Notes: a model not told the origin generated them from the letters alone. 64,000 nt of DNA from Fibrobacter sp. (GCA_024399065.1 JAKSIB010000007.1:62001-126000); one strand, 5' to 3'; shown: positions 17,065 to 26,101, numbered from the stretch's first letter. Numbers and translations: made by a program.

Positions 17065-18102
17065 TTACACAACCTTACGAGAAATGATTGCGGCACCGTT
17101 CATCGGGACAAACAACGGGCTGGATTCTTCTTCAAGAATCTTGGACTTGCCGTTCTTAATCCAGGTGTAAACGTAGGACTGGCAAACATTCAGGGTGCCG
17201 TCGGTACCATCTGCGATAGCGCCGTAATGCATCTTGAAGCCAGCACCATTACCAATCATGATAATGGAATCCTTGGGAATCAAGTTCAGATCCTTCTTCT
17301 GCTTTTCGTCATAGAAGAATTCATCGTAGGTAACGATGTCCATGCCAAGGATGTGAGCGGCACGAGTAATGCCTTCCGGATCGGTGTCCTTCGGGTCAAT
17401 TTCGCCGAACATCATGTGACGCTTGTCCATGTATTCCTTGACTGCATCATTCTGAATGAAAGCGTCGAAAGCGTCGTTACCCATGATGGTCAAACCGACA
17501 TTGCCACCACCATTCTGCGCGACCAGACGTTTCTGGTTCAGAAGATAGAGAATCGGATTGGAACCATTCGCATCAAACTTATCACCAGAAGCTGCGGGAG
17601 AAAGGTTTGCAGAAGGGATGTTCAGGTTGATGGTTCGCATCAGATTGTTATCAACCTTAACATCAACCTTACCAGTAGTGATCGCTTCAACAATCTGCTG
17701 TTCTTCACGACGTTCGATAGACTGACGAAGTTCGAGAGCGTCATTCATCAAGCTCTGGAACTTAATCTTTTCAGAACTTTCCTGGCCACCATAGGTAACA
17801 ATACCGTCTGCCTTAGCAGCAGTTTCGACATCGCGCTTGGAAAGATCGCGCCACGGATGCACGGTAGGAGCAGTCACCACAAGGCGTTCAAAGCCATCAC
17901 GGGCAAGAGCCTTGCCATTTTCGTCATCATCGGCAACATAGGAAGCAATGAGACGGGTCTTCTTATTCTGCTGAAGAATAAGAGTCTTAGTCTTGTGCAG
18001 TTCAACAGCGCACATACGGCGAAGGAACTGAGAAGGCTTAAAGTTTTCGCTGGTAAGCTTAGTCAGCTCGTAGCGAGAATCAATATTGAGTTCACCAGAC
18101 AT
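17065..18102 (-). CDS. Major capsid protein, lambda gpE-like
   Basis: 345 aa, the usual length for the Phage_cap_E family (HK97 fold). Visible traits: SGELNIDSRYELTKL start, TVHPWRDLSKRDVETAAKADG, RREEQQIVEAITTGKV, a VGLTIMGNDAFDAFI core and IIMIGNGAGFKMHYGAI near the end. It follows the decoration protein by 15 nt with a good AAAGGAG ribosome site. Confidence 0.92.
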   Translation of the reverse strand: MSGELNIDSRYELTKLTSENFKPSQFLRRMCAVELHKTKTLILQQNKKTRLIASYVADDDENGKALARDGFERLVVTAPTVHPWRDLSKRDVETAAKADGIVTYGGQESSEKIKFQSLMNDALELRQSIERREEQQIVEAITTGKVDVKVDNNLMRTINLNIPSANLSPAASGDKFDANGSNPILYLLNQKRLVAQNGGGNVGLTIMGNDAFDAFIQNDAVKEYMDKRHMMFGEIDPKDTDPEGITRAAHILGMDIVTYDEFFYDEKQKKDLNLIPKDSIIMIGNGAGFKMHYGAIADGTDGTLNVCQSYVYTWIKNGKSKILEEESSPLFVPMNGAAIISRKVV

Positions 18103-18117
18103 TCTGTTCTCCTTTCA

Positions 18118-18468
18118 TTAGTCCTTTACGCCGTCAACAGCCTTAAAGAAAAGGCAACGTGCGGCAAGTTCATCCTTAACGGTCTGCACATTGGCACCTT
18201 CGCCAATCACAATAGAACCGTCAGCAAAGCAACCTGTGCGGGCAACGAGAGCATAGCCGCCATTAGCACCAGTATTTACATCCGCCATAAGGCGAGCAAC
18301 CGGTTTAGCATCACCGGCAACAAGCACAAGGCCCTTGTCGGCACCAGCGGAATTCACCGCAAGGATTGCTCCGCGCTTAAGGTTCTGATTGGCCCCGATC
18401 TTTACAACTTCGCTGTGAATCGGGAAATCACCTGCGATATCGTTGTCGAAATTGATCTTAGTCGACAT
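18118..18468 (-). CDS. Head decoration protein, lambda gpD-like
   Basis: 116 aa. FPIHSEVVKIGANQNLKRGAILAV followed by LVAGDAKPVARLMADVNTG fits the gpD family, whose trimers stabilise the expanded capsid. Its place between protease and major capsid genes is that of lambda D. Three nt separate it from the protease/scaffold stop. Confidence 0.85.
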   Translation of the reverse strand: MSTKINFDNDIAGDFPIHSEVVKIGANQNLKRGAILAVNSAGADKGLVLVAGDAKPVARLMADVNTGANGGYALVARTGCFADGSIVIGEGANVQTVKDELAARCLFFKAVDGVKD

Positions 18469-18471
18469 TGT

Positions 18472-18930
18472 TTACCCCTTTTTGTAGAATTTGTTTGCAG
18501 CTTCCTTGGCCCAATCGGAATGCTTAGAAGCAGAAGTTTCTTCCTTTTCGCCATCCGGAGTCACGCTGTTTGCGGCAGAGGCACTCTTTTCAAGTGCGGA
18601 AATAGCACGATCCTTTTCAGATGCGGCAGACGGAACTGTTTCAGCCTTAGCCTTGAATTCGTCACGTTCAGCAGAAACCTTCTTCAGTTCTTCTGCCTGG
18701 GCAACGATCTGCTCCTTAGCTTTGGAGAGAGCGAACTCATTCGCGTCAGCGACGGTCTTAGATTCGTCTTCCATAAAGTTTTTCTTGTCTTCTGCAGAGA
18801 TTTCAACACCCGCAAAAGCATCTTCGAAGGAAGCAACACGGGCCTTGTAATCGGCAATAGCCTGAGCCTTGACAGCTTCCAGATCAACTTCAGCAGAACC
18901 TGCTTCAGTCTTCTTAACGGTAGTGGCCAT
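18472..18930 (-). CDS. Scaffold protein from internal start (Nu3-like)
   Basis: An in-frame ATG at 18930 (MATTVKKTEAGSAEVDLEAV) has a perfect ribosome site, GGAGGT, six bases upstream, although it lies in the middle of the protease gene. The 152-aa product is just the scaffold segment: Ala/Glu/Lys-rich, helical, ending in SDWAKEAANKFYKKG. Lambda makes Nu3 from the 3' part of C in the same way. The strength of the site at exactly the domain boundary is the evidence; expression is inferred. Confidence 0.75.
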   Translation of the reverse strand: MATTVKKTEAGSAEVDLEAVKAQAIADYKARVASFEDAFAGVEISAEDKKNFMEDESKTVADANEFALSKAKEQIVAQAEELKKVSAERDEFKAKAETVPSAASEKDRAISALEKSASAANSVTPDGEKEETSASKHSDWAKEAANKFYKKG

Positions 18931-19770
18931 GACGGCACCTCCATTGTAGTTGCTTCCCTTAGTCATATTTTCACACAAGGCGTCAAGGGAAATAACGCCA
19001 TCTGCGAGACCAGCCTTTACAGCATCGGCACCGATAAACACGGCACCCTTACCGTAATTGTTGAGTACATCCTGGTAAGTCGTTCCACGGTTACGTGCAA
19101 CAGTTTCAATGAAAACGCTGGCAAGATCGTTCAGTTCTTTTTTGACAAGAGCCAATCCTTCCGGAGTGTCGGGCGTTGCAGCTTTGTCTGGAGACAGGTC
19201 AGAAACAACTACCTGCGTCTTGACCAAATCCTCGCTCCACTTCGAGAAGCAGCACAGTACACCAATAGAACCAAGAGTGCCGTTATCGGCGCAATAAACT
19301 TTTTCACAACTGGATCCCAACCAATAGGCAGCAGAACACATCATTCCACCGGTGCGAGCAACAATGCCATACGGCTTTTTACCGCGGGCTTCAAAAATCT
19401 TGTTTCCAAGGTCAGCGCATCCGTTCACTTCGCCGCCAGGAGAATTGATGTCGAAGACGATACCTTTGATATCATCATCAGCCATGCACTCTTCAAATGC
19501 GGCACGAATGGAATCGTAAGTATCTTCTTCAAACCATTCTGTCAAAGAATCAGAACGATAGCTCAAAGCACCATCAACATGAATAACAGCAATACCATCT
19601 TCACGAATTGTCACGCAGTTCTTTTGAGAGCTTTCACCATCAGGTTTGCGATTAGTCCATCCGTTTTCTTCGGAATATTTCCAACCATTAGTTTTAGTAG
19701 ATGCCAGGATAGAAGCATCTTCGGAGCGCATAGCCCACTTTGTACCGATAAACTTCGCCAAAAAATTCAT
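18472..19770 (-). CDS. Capsid maturation protease, S49 family (lambda gpC-like)
   Basis: 432 aa. Residues about 55-275 are an S49/ClpP-like protease: GIVFDINSPGGEVNGC, then TGGMMCSAAYWLGSSC with the likely nucleophile Ser in CSAAY, GTLGSIGVLC, and a later K in the NNYGKGAVFIGADAVKAGLADG segment. Residues 280-432 are a charged helical scaffold with coiled-coil character. As in lambda C/Nu3, the scaffold part can be made separately from an internal start at 18930. Cleaves the scaffold and itself during head maturation (family knowledge). Confidence 0.9.
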   Translation of the reverse strand: MNFLAKFIGTKWAMRSEDASILASTKTNGWKYSEENGWTNRKPDGESSQKNCVTIREDGIAVIHVDGALSYRSDSLTEWFEEDTYDSIRAAFEECMADDDIKGIVFDINSPGGEVNGCADLGNKIFEARGKKPYGIVARTGGMMCSAAYWLGSSCEKVYCADNGTLGSIGVLCCFSKWSEDLVKTQVVVSDLSPDKAATPDTPEGLALVKKELNDLASVFIETVARNRGTTYQDVLNNYGKGAVFIGADAVKAGLADGVISLDALCENMTKGSNYNGGAVMATTVKKTEAGSAEVDLEAVKAQAIADYKARVASFEDAFAGVEISAEDKKNFMEDESKTVADANEFALSKAKEQIVAQAEELKKVSAERDEFKAKAETVPSAASEKDRAISALEKSASAANSVTPDGEKEETSASKHSDWAKEAANKFYKKG

Positions 19771-19780
19771 TCCTATTTTC

Positions 19781-21340
19781 CTAGTTCAAAGAACTTTCGT
19801 TCGTATCATCAGTCGATACAGAGAAACTTTCAGTCTTAGTTACGCTACCAGGTTCGCCAAGACCCTTTGCCTTGCGCATATTCAGTTCCTTTGCAAGTTG
19901 GTCTGTAATCACATCGTATTCGCCGCCATTGACCATGGCGCAAGCAGTATCACGGTCCATAAGCTGTTCGTCAATCTGCATCTTGATTGCCTGAGTTTCA
20001 CGAAGCGGGTCAAGCAAGAATGCTGCATCAGAAATCCAACGGCAGCCACACCACAGCGCACGCTTCATCGGATCATCAAAGAAACCTGGAGCTTCAATTT
20101 CACCAACAAGTACAGCCTGGGCCAACCACTTTTCGTATATGGGCTGACAGAAGTCGCTGATAAAATCCTCACGCATACGATTGAATGTCTTACGGCTTTC
20201 AAGAACAGCTGCACGAACAGAGTTATAGTTTGATGTATGGAAATTTTTCAGGATAACTTCATAGCTGGCACCAGTAGCGGCACCTGCTTCGCTGAAAATC
20301 GATTCCACAAACGGCTGATAGTTTACGTTCGGTCGAGCCGGGTTCAGCAAGTCCGCCTTAAACTTGTTCGGCAAAGACCAAATTCCACCAGGCTTCATGG
20401 AAAGTTCAAGTTCGTTCCTTCTTGCAGGAACTTCATTTCCATAGGAATCCACCTGCTGTTCCTCATTGCCACCGCCACCAATACCAGTCATTCCGCTAAG
20501 GTCATCAGCTTCTTCGTCATCATTGCTGGTAACAACGGCTGTTACACAGGCACTGACAACAGCGGCCATGAGTTCTGCATCCTGGTATCGTTCCAGTTGC
20601 TTCAACTGCATAATCAACGGGGCCAACAAAGGCACACCGCGACGCTGATCTGTGCGATCCACAGAAAGAATGTGGATTACATTCGGATTACCTAAAGCGT
20701 CAAATGCAGGAACCCTTACAGTATCCACGTTATCGGTATAACTATCAATACTCCAAGCCGGTCTCGATGTAAAATAATAGGCGGCAGGGGTTCCGTTCTT
20801 GTTTGTTTCAACGCCATGTAAAAGAGCGTCGGAATCCATCACTCCAAACGGATTCTGGCAGCGTTCGCTTTCAAGAATCTTAATGCAAAGGCCAAAAGGA
20901 CTATTCTTGTCGTAGCAAGCCAAACCAAAACTATCACCGCCAATTTTCGCAGACTTGAAAGCAAGATGCTGAAGCTGGGCGAAGGTATTCTTCTTTTCGG
21001 CATCACAATTCTTGGAATTTGCCCAAAGTTCAAAAAGGCTCTGGGTATTTTTTGCCCACTTTTCAGCTTCTTCCTGAGTCATTCCAAGACGGTCCGGCAT
21101 TCTGATATTCGGACGGCACTTGCATCCAGTACCAACAACATTCGTCGTAAAACTTTCAATCATTGCCCGACTGAATGTGTTGTTCTGGAAAAGCTGACGG
21201 CTACGGAGCCTTAAAATATCAAGGTCAAGAGCAAGGTCTCTATCCGCAGAACTCGGAAGCGCAACAAAGTTACGCAAAGCCTCGGTAATAACCGAAGCCG
21301 CTTTCCAGGCAGTACCTCTAGGACCCATCATACGAGACAT
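19781..21340 (-). CDS. Portal protein, lambda gpB-like
   Basis: 519 aa, typical length for the Phage_portal_2 family. RDLALDLDILRLRSRQLFQNN and FTTNVVGTGCKCRPNIR near the N-terminus, HILSVDRTDQRRGVPLLAPL in the middle and FHTSNYNSVRAAVLESRKTFNRMR are characteristic of lambda-type portals. A dodecamer at the head vertex, it takes DNA from the terminase. It lies 10 nt before the protease gene. Confidence 0.92.
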   Translation of the reverse strand: MSRMMGPRGTAWKAASVITEALRNFVALPSSADRDLALDLDILRLRSRQLFQNNTFSRAMIESFTTNVVGTGCKCRPNIRMPDRLGMTQEEAEKWAKNTQSLFELWANSKNCDAEKKNTFAQLQHLAFKSAKIGGDSFGLACYDKNSPFGLCIKILESERCQNPFGVMDSDALLHGVETNKNGTPAAYYFTSRPAWSIDSYTDNVDTVRVPAFDALGNPNVIHILSVDRTDQRRGVPLLAPLIMQLKQLERYQDAELMAAVVSACVTAVVTSNDDEEADDLSGMTGIGGGGNEEQQVDSYGNEVPARRNELELSMKPGGIWSLPNKFKADLLNPARPNVNYQPFVESIFSEAGAATGASYEVILKNFHTSNYNSVRAAVLESRKTFNRMREDFISDFCQPIYEKWLAQAVLVGEIEAPGFFDDPMKRALWCGCRWISDAAFLLDPLRETQAIKMQIDEQLMDRDTACAMVNGGEYDVITDQLAKELNMRKAKGLGEPGSVTKTESFSVSTDDTNESSLN

Positions 21341-21347
21341 TCAAAAC

Positions 21348-21575
21348 CTATACAGGAACGGCAGTAAAAATTTTGGACTTACCCTTCCGAACACCTTTGG
21401 CAGCGGCCAAGCGGCTCATCCACAAGTCATAAGTCTTTTGGCAAGACTCAACGGACGCGCGACTCAGGGAACGGCCGCCAATGGAATAGCTCTGGGCTTC
21501 CATAGCCTTGAGCAACGCCTTTTCAGCGGCGTCAACCATCTTCTGACAAAGTTCGACGGAGTAAATCTTTTCCAC
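21348..21575 (-). CDS. Head-tail connector protein, gpW-like
   Basis: 75 aa. ELCQKMVDAAEKALLKAMEAQSYSIGGRSLSRA is the gpW/phage-adapter pattern (two helices, then a GRS-x-x-R-x hairpin). Lies directly upstream of the portal gene, as W does before B in lambda. A 141-nt gap with a divergent promoter separates it from the plus-strand membrane gene at 21717. Confidence 0.8.
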   Translation of the reverse strand: MEKIYSVELCQKMVDAAEKALLKAMEAQSYSIGGRSLSRASVESCQKTYDLWMSRLAAAKGVRKGKSKIFTAVPV

Positions 21576-21679
21576 GCCAACAAAATAGACGAAGTACGAT
21601 GCGATTCAAATAAAATCGTCACATCATTTTTTGCGGACTAAAGAGAATGGTTAAACTTTTAACCTTGATTAACTTTTAG

Positions 21680-21710
21680 TTTAACCATTTGGTTAAAAAG
21701 AGTGTATATT
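21680..21710 (+). promoter_or_regulatory. Promoter with TTTAACC-N4-GGTTAAA operator
   Basis: A perfect palindrome with TTTAACC (21680-21686) and GGTTAAA (21691-21697) is followed by TATATT at 21705-21710, six bases before the ATG at 21717. The left arm sits where the -35 element would be, so a protein bound here would block or replace -35 contacts. Further TTAAC half-sites lie just upstream (21651-21673). Confidence 0.55.
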
Positions 21711-21716
21711 TAGAGC

Positions 21717-21968
21717 ATGAAAAAGCAGAAAAATAAAATCCTCGACATCGTACTGAAGCAGATCACATTCTTCTGCTTGTACTGGGGATTTTACGCCATC
21801 GGCTGGCACTACTGCACGACAATTAAAATTGGCAGCGTATCAACTCTATTTTACGACGCTTCTTTTTTCGTACCAGTTTTTTCAACTTTATTCTACTTCG
21901 TTTCGGCTATAGCTTTTCAACTGAATATCACTTCGCCGTCTTCACAGCCTTCTGATAAGCAGTCATAA
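21717..21968 (+). CDS. Membrane protein in reverse orientation (moron), 83 aa
   Basis: Two hydrophobic segments, about residues 16-32 (ITFFCLYWGFYAIGWHY) and 45-68 (ASFFVPVFSTLFYFVSAIAF), flanked by a basic N-terminus and a polar tail. It is the only plus-strand gene in the late region, has its own promoter/operator, and its 3' end overlaps the converging gpZ-like gene by 41 nt. The context (independent unit inside head genes) suggests a gene expressed in the lysogen, for instance exclusion of other phages; no family is recognised. Confidence 0.6.
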   Translation: MKKQKNKILDIVLKQITFFCLYWGFYAIGWHYCTTIKIGSVSTLFYDASFFVPVFSTLFYFVSAIAFQLNITSPSSQPSDKQS

Positions 21969-22620
21969 AGTCGCTTTCGATATACTTCTTATAGAAAAAT
22001 TCTACAATTTTCTGCCAGTTCCAACGAGCTGGCACTTCTACTTTCGGGTACATGGCGTACATCCATTCCAACTTCCTGGATCCCGCAATGTGACGGGCGA
22101 TAAATTTCACGCCATCGGCACGCTCCATTTCAAATGGTTTGTACTTTGAAATCTTTCTGGCGGTAGGTCTACTTTCGGAGTATTCGCGTCCCTTACGGAT
22201 TCGCGACTTTTTACCACCATTCTTGGCATCAGCAAGCAAAGCCGATACATAATAACCAGGCTTGATAGCACCCTTCACTGTCATACCTTTGGAGGTAACG
22301 CCTTCGCGAGGAACAGGAACAGACTTCCCGGGCTTTGCTACCTTTTCGCCGCCATATTCCTGACGGACCATGAATAGCTTGTCCAGATAAATCCTTGCTG
22401 CAGGAACATTCTTATCAGCCTTGTCAATGCGAATCAAGTTCGGAAGCCCCTTGTTTCGCATGGTGAACTTTCGCGGATAATCCTTAATGAGCGCTCGGCG
22501 GGAACGGAACGCATTCATGTTCACCGCTTCCTTCATAGCGAACGGCAACTGCTTTTCACGCACATCATCAATTTCCTTTAGGAACTTATTGATGTTGCAA
22601 GACACATGGAAATCCATCAT
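21928..22620 (-). CDS. Probable minor tail protein Z-like / head-tail completion protein
   Basis: 230 aa. The start, KQLPFAMKEAVNMNAFRSRRAL, resembles the start of gpZ-like proteins (AM-x-x-A-x-N-x-x-A), and the protein is strongly basic, also as in gpZ. Here it lies between terminase and gpW, an unusual place for Z. Two adjacent ATGs; the first overlaps the terminase stop. Identification rests on weak similarity and basic character. Confidence 0.5.
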   Translation of the reverse strand: MMDFHVSCNINKFLKEIDDVREKQLPFAMKEAVNMNAFRSRRALIKDYPRKFTMRNKGLPNLIRIDKADKNVPAARIYLDKLFMVRQEYGGEKVAKPGKSVPVPREGVTSKGMTVKGAIKPGYYVSALLADAKNGGKKSRIRKGREYSESRPTARKISKYKPFEMERADGVKFIARHIAGSRKLEWMYAMYPKVEVPARWNWQKIVEFFYKKYIESDFMTAYQKAVKTAK

Positions 22621-24500
22621 AGACTCAACCCCTGATTGATAACTCTGGCAGGCTTCCGCACCATTCTTTGCGCCGGATTCCTGGTAAAAGACATTCCAAG
22701 ACTAGCCAACTTATCTACATCAAGGCCGGTCAAGTTGATTGCCGCACGGGCGTACACACGACAGTCCAGCGGCTCATTTCGTTCGTAAACCTTCTCATAG
22801 GCATAGGTCAAGAAACCGCGGCTCATACGTGACTTTTTCACTTCTGCAGTCAGTTGCCTAAAATGTTCGCCATCGTAATTTTCGCTAATGGGAAAATGGC
22901 AAAATCCTGGACCAGGCTTGTCATAGTTCAACACATTGAAGAACCAATCCTTTACGGTATCGGTTCCGACGGTAATGAGTTTTGCATTTTCGGCGCTTGA
23001 TTTTTTCGTGGATCCCGGACGGCTAATCACCGGACGGTTAGGACCTCGGGCACCTATACTCGCGTAAATTTTTCGCCATTCTCTCTTGGAGCAGTATTTA
23101 TACACGGCAGAAGTTTTATGGCCACCAGAGTCCACAAGCCCTGCAGCAACATAAAGCTGCTGCCCGTCCGCCTTGCTGTATGGCGCATTCAGGATTCCAT
23201 CAAGAGTCTCCCAGACTTCTTCCAAGTCAGGGTCTCCGGGAATCATCCAATAGCCAATACTCCAGCTTTCAAGTCCCTTGCCCCATCCTACAATCTCGCA
23301 TTCAAGACGATCATCCTGAGTGTCGACGCCAGCCGTCAACAGAACAACATCGTCAGGAACCTCACAACCATAATCTTCACATCGAAGTTCAAGGTCCGAA
23401 TAGTCACGCTTCACCTGGTTGTCTTCATCCCACGCTTCACCCGCAACGTTGTTGGTCCACACCTTCATCTTTTGCGGGTCGCCCTTTGCTTCAAGGAACT
23501 CGGAGACAGCTTCTTCCCAGGAATACCACCCCAGCGGACTATAGAACGCACTCAGATGATAACTAGGATACGCCCCGTTTTCGTTTGTCGGGACCCACTG
23601 GCCAAGAGCCATCAGTTCAGTCTTACGCCATTCCTGATACTCACCGCCACAATGAGGGCACTTCATGCGAACTGTCCATGGCAAATGATTACCGTTTTCG
23701 TCACGGTCCCACACCATGTACCCAAACTTCCACACATGAAGTTCACCGCAATGCGGGCAGGGAACATTGTAATAACGCTGGTCGCCAACTTCAAATTTCT
23801 TTGTGATACGGCACTTGCCACGAACCGTAGGGGTACTGTTCCAAAATCTCTTCTTTCTCGGGAAGTTCGTCGTTCGGCGCTTCACCAGGTCGCACGGATC
23901 ACCTTCGCCATTGCAGTCAAGGGGCCATCCTGAAATTTCATCACAAAGAACAACTTGCAACGGCTTTGAACGCAACTGAGAAGCGGATCCACCTGATCCA
24001 AGGAAAAATATACCGCCCGGATATTCCTTGCAGCCAGCAGTATCGTTGGTAAAATACTTATCCATCTTCATGGCCGTAAATGTCGGGGCAAGGCGCTGCC
24101 GCTCAAAATCAGCAGCAGCGTCATCCGTAGTCTGATAAAGTCCAATCGGGCACGGACTTTGAAGCATATAATAAAGTGCCGTATTTATCATGCATTCCGT
24201 ACCGCCAATCTGGGAGCCTTTCATGAAGGCCACATCGGCGCATGGATTCTGCGGGGAAAGCATATCCATGATTTCCACAAGGTAAGGCGTCCTGTCGTTA
24301 GTCCACTTACCCTTGGATGCAGAAGCTTCACCGGCAAGCAGGCGCGTTTCAGCAGCCCACTGGCTAATGGTCAAATCCTTTGGTGGCGTAAGCCCTTGAA
24401 TAATTCCAGCAAGACAAAAAGACACGTTCTCATGCAACACCTGGGAACGTTCCGCCTTTTGTGCCACGGCGCGAGGTTCTGTCAATTCTTCAATCGCCAT
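22617..24500 (-). CDS. Terminase large subunit, GpA family
   Basis: 627 aa, normal for lambda GpA. ATPase traits: KGKWTNDRTPYLVEIMD, DVAFMKGSQIGGTE (Walker A-like) and LQVVLCDEISGWP (Walker B). The CPHCG pair (CPHCGELHVWKFG and CPHCGGEYQEW) is the zinc-like element typical of the family. The C-terminal half carries the nuclease, with LTAGVDTQDDRLECEIVGWG. Cuts concatemers and drives DNA into the head. Overlaps the small subunit stop by one base. Confidence 0.95.
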   Translation of the reverse strand: MAIEELTEPRAVAQKAERSQVLHENVSFCLAGIIQGLTPPKDLTISQWAAETRLLAGEASASKGKWTNDRTPYLVEIMDMLSPQNPCADVAFMKGSQIGGTECMINTALYYMLQSPCPIGLYQTTDDAAADFERQRLAPTFTAMKMDKYFTNDTAGCKEYPGGIFFLGSGGSASQLRSKPLQVVLCDEISGWPLDCNGEGDPCDLVKRRTTNFPRKKRFWNSTPTVRGKCRITKKFEVGDQRYYNVPCPHCGELHVWKFGYMVWDRDENGNHLPWTVRMKCPHCGGEYQEWRKTELMALGQWVPTNENGAYPSYHLSAFYSPLGWYSWEEAVSEFLEAKGDPQKMKVWTNNVAGEAWDEDNQVKRDYSDLELRCEDYGCEVPDDVVLLTAGVDTQDDRLECEIVGWGKGLESWSIGYWMIPGDPDLEEVWETLDGILNAPYSKADGQQLYVAAGLVDSGGHKTSAVYKYCSKREWRKIYASIGARGPNRPVISRPGSTKKSSAENAKLITVGTDTVKDWFFNVLNYDKPGPGFCHFPISENYDGEHFRQLTAEVKKSRMSRGFLTYAYEKVYERNEPLDCRVYARAAINLTGLDVDKLASLGMSFTRNPAQRMVRKPARVINQGLSL

Positions 24501-25213
24501 CAGACAAAGAAATTGTCAACAGTTCTTTCGCTAAGGTCTTTCAGTACGATAATGGATTCCTTGCGGATAATTTCTCCAATCTCATGGTTGGAATCCTTCA
24601 TGGCCAAACGGAGTTTTTCCGGTTCAATACCGGCATTCGCCAGCTGTTCCTGAAGATGGCCACAAATCTTTGGAGCCAGCTGCACATACATGTTCATGAC
24701 CTTTTCCTGGATCATGGCGCCCATCTGGTAACCCTTCAGGAATACGGTCTGCTTATCCACAAGACTACCTTCTTTTTCGTCAGCCTTAAGCTTCGCAAGG
24801 CGCGCCATGTGGTATTCCTTTTCAGCCCTGGAAACTTCCAGTTCCTGGCGTTCCTGCATGACCGCACCAAAATCCATTCCCTGGATAGGAGCCGAAATAG
24901 GTTGAGGGGCCTGCGGATTTTCGCCACCAATCACATGGGCCACGGCCTGGGCATCCATGTTATCGTAACCAGCGGCCATCTGGCCACGAGTTGGAGTAGT
25001 AACCTTGCTGCGATCCTTCTTCAGATAGAACTGCTGCGGACTTACAACCTTGTGGTAACATTTCTCGCCGCGTGAATTCCGGAAAGTATCCATTCGCCCA
25101 GTCGAAGTGGCCTTAGAAACGGCAGCGCCGGAAACACCCAACTGCTGCGCAATTTGACGCCCATTTACAAGATCATCGTCGCTGTAAGAATGTTGGTGAC
25201 GCGCATAGTCCAT
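24500..25213 (-). CDS. Terminase small subunit (Nu1-like DNA-packaging protein)
   Basis: 237 aa. An N-terminal winged-helix-like HTH (VNGRQIAQQLGVSGAAVSKA, residues 16-35) is followed by a Pro-rich linker and a helical part, YHMARLAKLKADEKEGSLV, matching the Nu1-type layout. Position directly before GpA supports it. It is the first gene of the long head-tail operon and starts just downstream of a TTTAAC palindrome. Confidence 0.85.
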   Translation of the reverse strand: MDYARHQHSYSDDDLVNGRQIAQQLGVSGAAVSKATSTGRMDTFRNSRGEKCYHKVVSPQQFYLKKDRSKVTTPTRGQMAAGYDNMDAQAVAHVIGGENPQAPQPISAPIQGMDFGAVMQERQELEVSRAEKEYHMARLAKLKADEKEGSLVDKQTVFLKGYQMGAMIQEKVMNMYVQLAPKICGHLQEQLANAGIEPEKLRLAMKDSNHEIGEIIRKESIIVLKDLSERTVDNFFV

Positions 25214-25225
25214 TTTTTAAACCTC

Positions 25226-25243
25226 GTTTAACCAAAGTTAAAC
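25226..25243. promoter_or_regulatory. Operator palindrome GTTTAAC-N4-GTTAAAC before the late head operon
   Basis: GTTTAAC (25226-25232), CAAA, GTTAAAC (25237-25243), with another GTTAAAA at 25251. It lies 13 nt upstream of the small terminase ATG and downstream of the terminator at 25278, so it is well placed to control the packaging-head-tail operon. It shares its half-site with the palindrome at 21680. Confidence 0.55.
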
Positions 25244-25277
25244 GGAATTAGTTAAAACGAGTTAATAAACGTCACAA

Positions 25278-25301
25278 CAAAAAAGCCAGGCAAACCCGGC
25301 T
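25278..25301 (-). terminator. Rho-independent terminator
   Basis: On the minus strand AGCCGGG pairs with CCTGGCT (seven pairs, one G-T) around a TTTG loop and is followed by six T. It ends the two-gene unit 26013-25308 and insulates it from the head operon, which must therefore have its own promoter. Confidence 0.8.
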
Positions 25302-25307
25302 GTAAAA

Positions 25308-25790
25308 TTATTTCTTTGAACCTTTTATAACGGATATTGCAGGAATAATCAAACCTACAATAGTCGACACCCAGCCATAACTATCTTTTTCTGTAAAAAT
25401 TATGACAAGAGCTCCACAAATAATCAGAGCAAAGCTTATCAAAAAAGAAAAACAAGACGGAAGTATTGATGCAATTCCCCTCAGCCAAACCTCGGTCTTA
25501 GCATTTTTCAAATTCATCTCATGAAGCTCTGCATTTCTTTTGTTGTCTTCATGAATATAATCTAGCTGCTTCGACTGATTTTGAGCAGCAATCTTTGAAT
25601 TTTCACTAGCAACATCACCCCATCTAAGAAAATGAGTTTTGATGTCTTCATCCTTTGAAACGGCTTCAATTATTTCTGGAGTAACAAGGGATTTGTCAGC
25701 ATACAGATTAGCCTGGTTAAACTGTATAGTGGCCTGCATTGTAGCAGGCTGTTCTTGTTCAGATCCATTTAAAGGAATATTATCACCCAT
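25308..25790 (-). CDS. Two-helix membrane protein, 160 aa
   Basis: ATG at 25790 (MGDNIPLNGSEQEQ). Residues 1-100 are soluble and charged, with a long helix (KIAAQNQSKQLDYIHEDNKRN...); residues about 110-153 form two membrane helices (GIASILPSCFSFLISFALII and YGWVSTIVGLIIPAISVI) with a KGSKK tail. The first eight bases overlap the upstream gene. Insulated by a terminator and preceded by its own control region, so probably expressed separately from virion genes; function unknown. Confidence 0.65.
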   Translation of the reverse strand: MGDNIPLNGSEQEQPATMQATIQFNQANLYADKSLVTPEIIEAVSKDEDIKTHFLRWGDVASENSKIAAQNQSKQLDYIHEDNKRNAELHEMNLKNAKTEVWLRGIASILPSCFSFLISFALIICGALVIIFTEKDSYGWVSTIVGLIIPAISVIKGSKK

Positions 25791-26013
25791 GAACAAGTTC
25801 CTTATTGGCATTACAAAGGACCGCGCCAACAGAACCAAAATTCACATCTAGGCTTTCTGAAAAAGTTGGGATTCGAACCAAATCAACATTGCTCTTACCA
25901 ACGTATCTTTTTTTCAAATCAACATGAACTGTTGGATTACCAGAAACAACATTCAAAGATCCAATGGAGAATACGCTTGAAAGAGCAATCTTTGCAAGAT
26001 CTTTCTTATTCAT
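25783..26013 (-). CDS. Hypothetical protein, 76 aa
   Basis: ATG at 26013 with GGAGG seven bases upstream, an ideal ribosome site. Sequence MNKKDLAKIALSSVFSIGS could be a weak N-terminal signal or helix, followed by a beta-prone region (NPTVHVDLKKRYVG). No family recognised. Translation is coupled to the membrane protein that follows (8-nt overlap), so the two probably work together. Confidence 0.6.
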   Translation of the reverse strand: MNKKDLAKIALSSVFSIGSLNVVSGNPTVHVDLKKRYVGKSNVDLVRIPTFSESLDVNFGSVGAVLCNANKELVHG

Positions 26014-26101
26014 AAGACAACCTCCGTTTGAATTCGTTGCCAAATCTACAAAGAAAATACCTAATTGACTTTAGTAAAGCAAATAAAAGTATTCCAAATC
26101 A

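Noticed and set aside
16606-19839. Very long plus-strand open frame (over 1000 codons) opposite the head genes
   Set aside because: It is the mirror of well-identified capsid, protease and joining genes on the minus strand, crosses several gene borders and has no ribosome site or recognisable domain.
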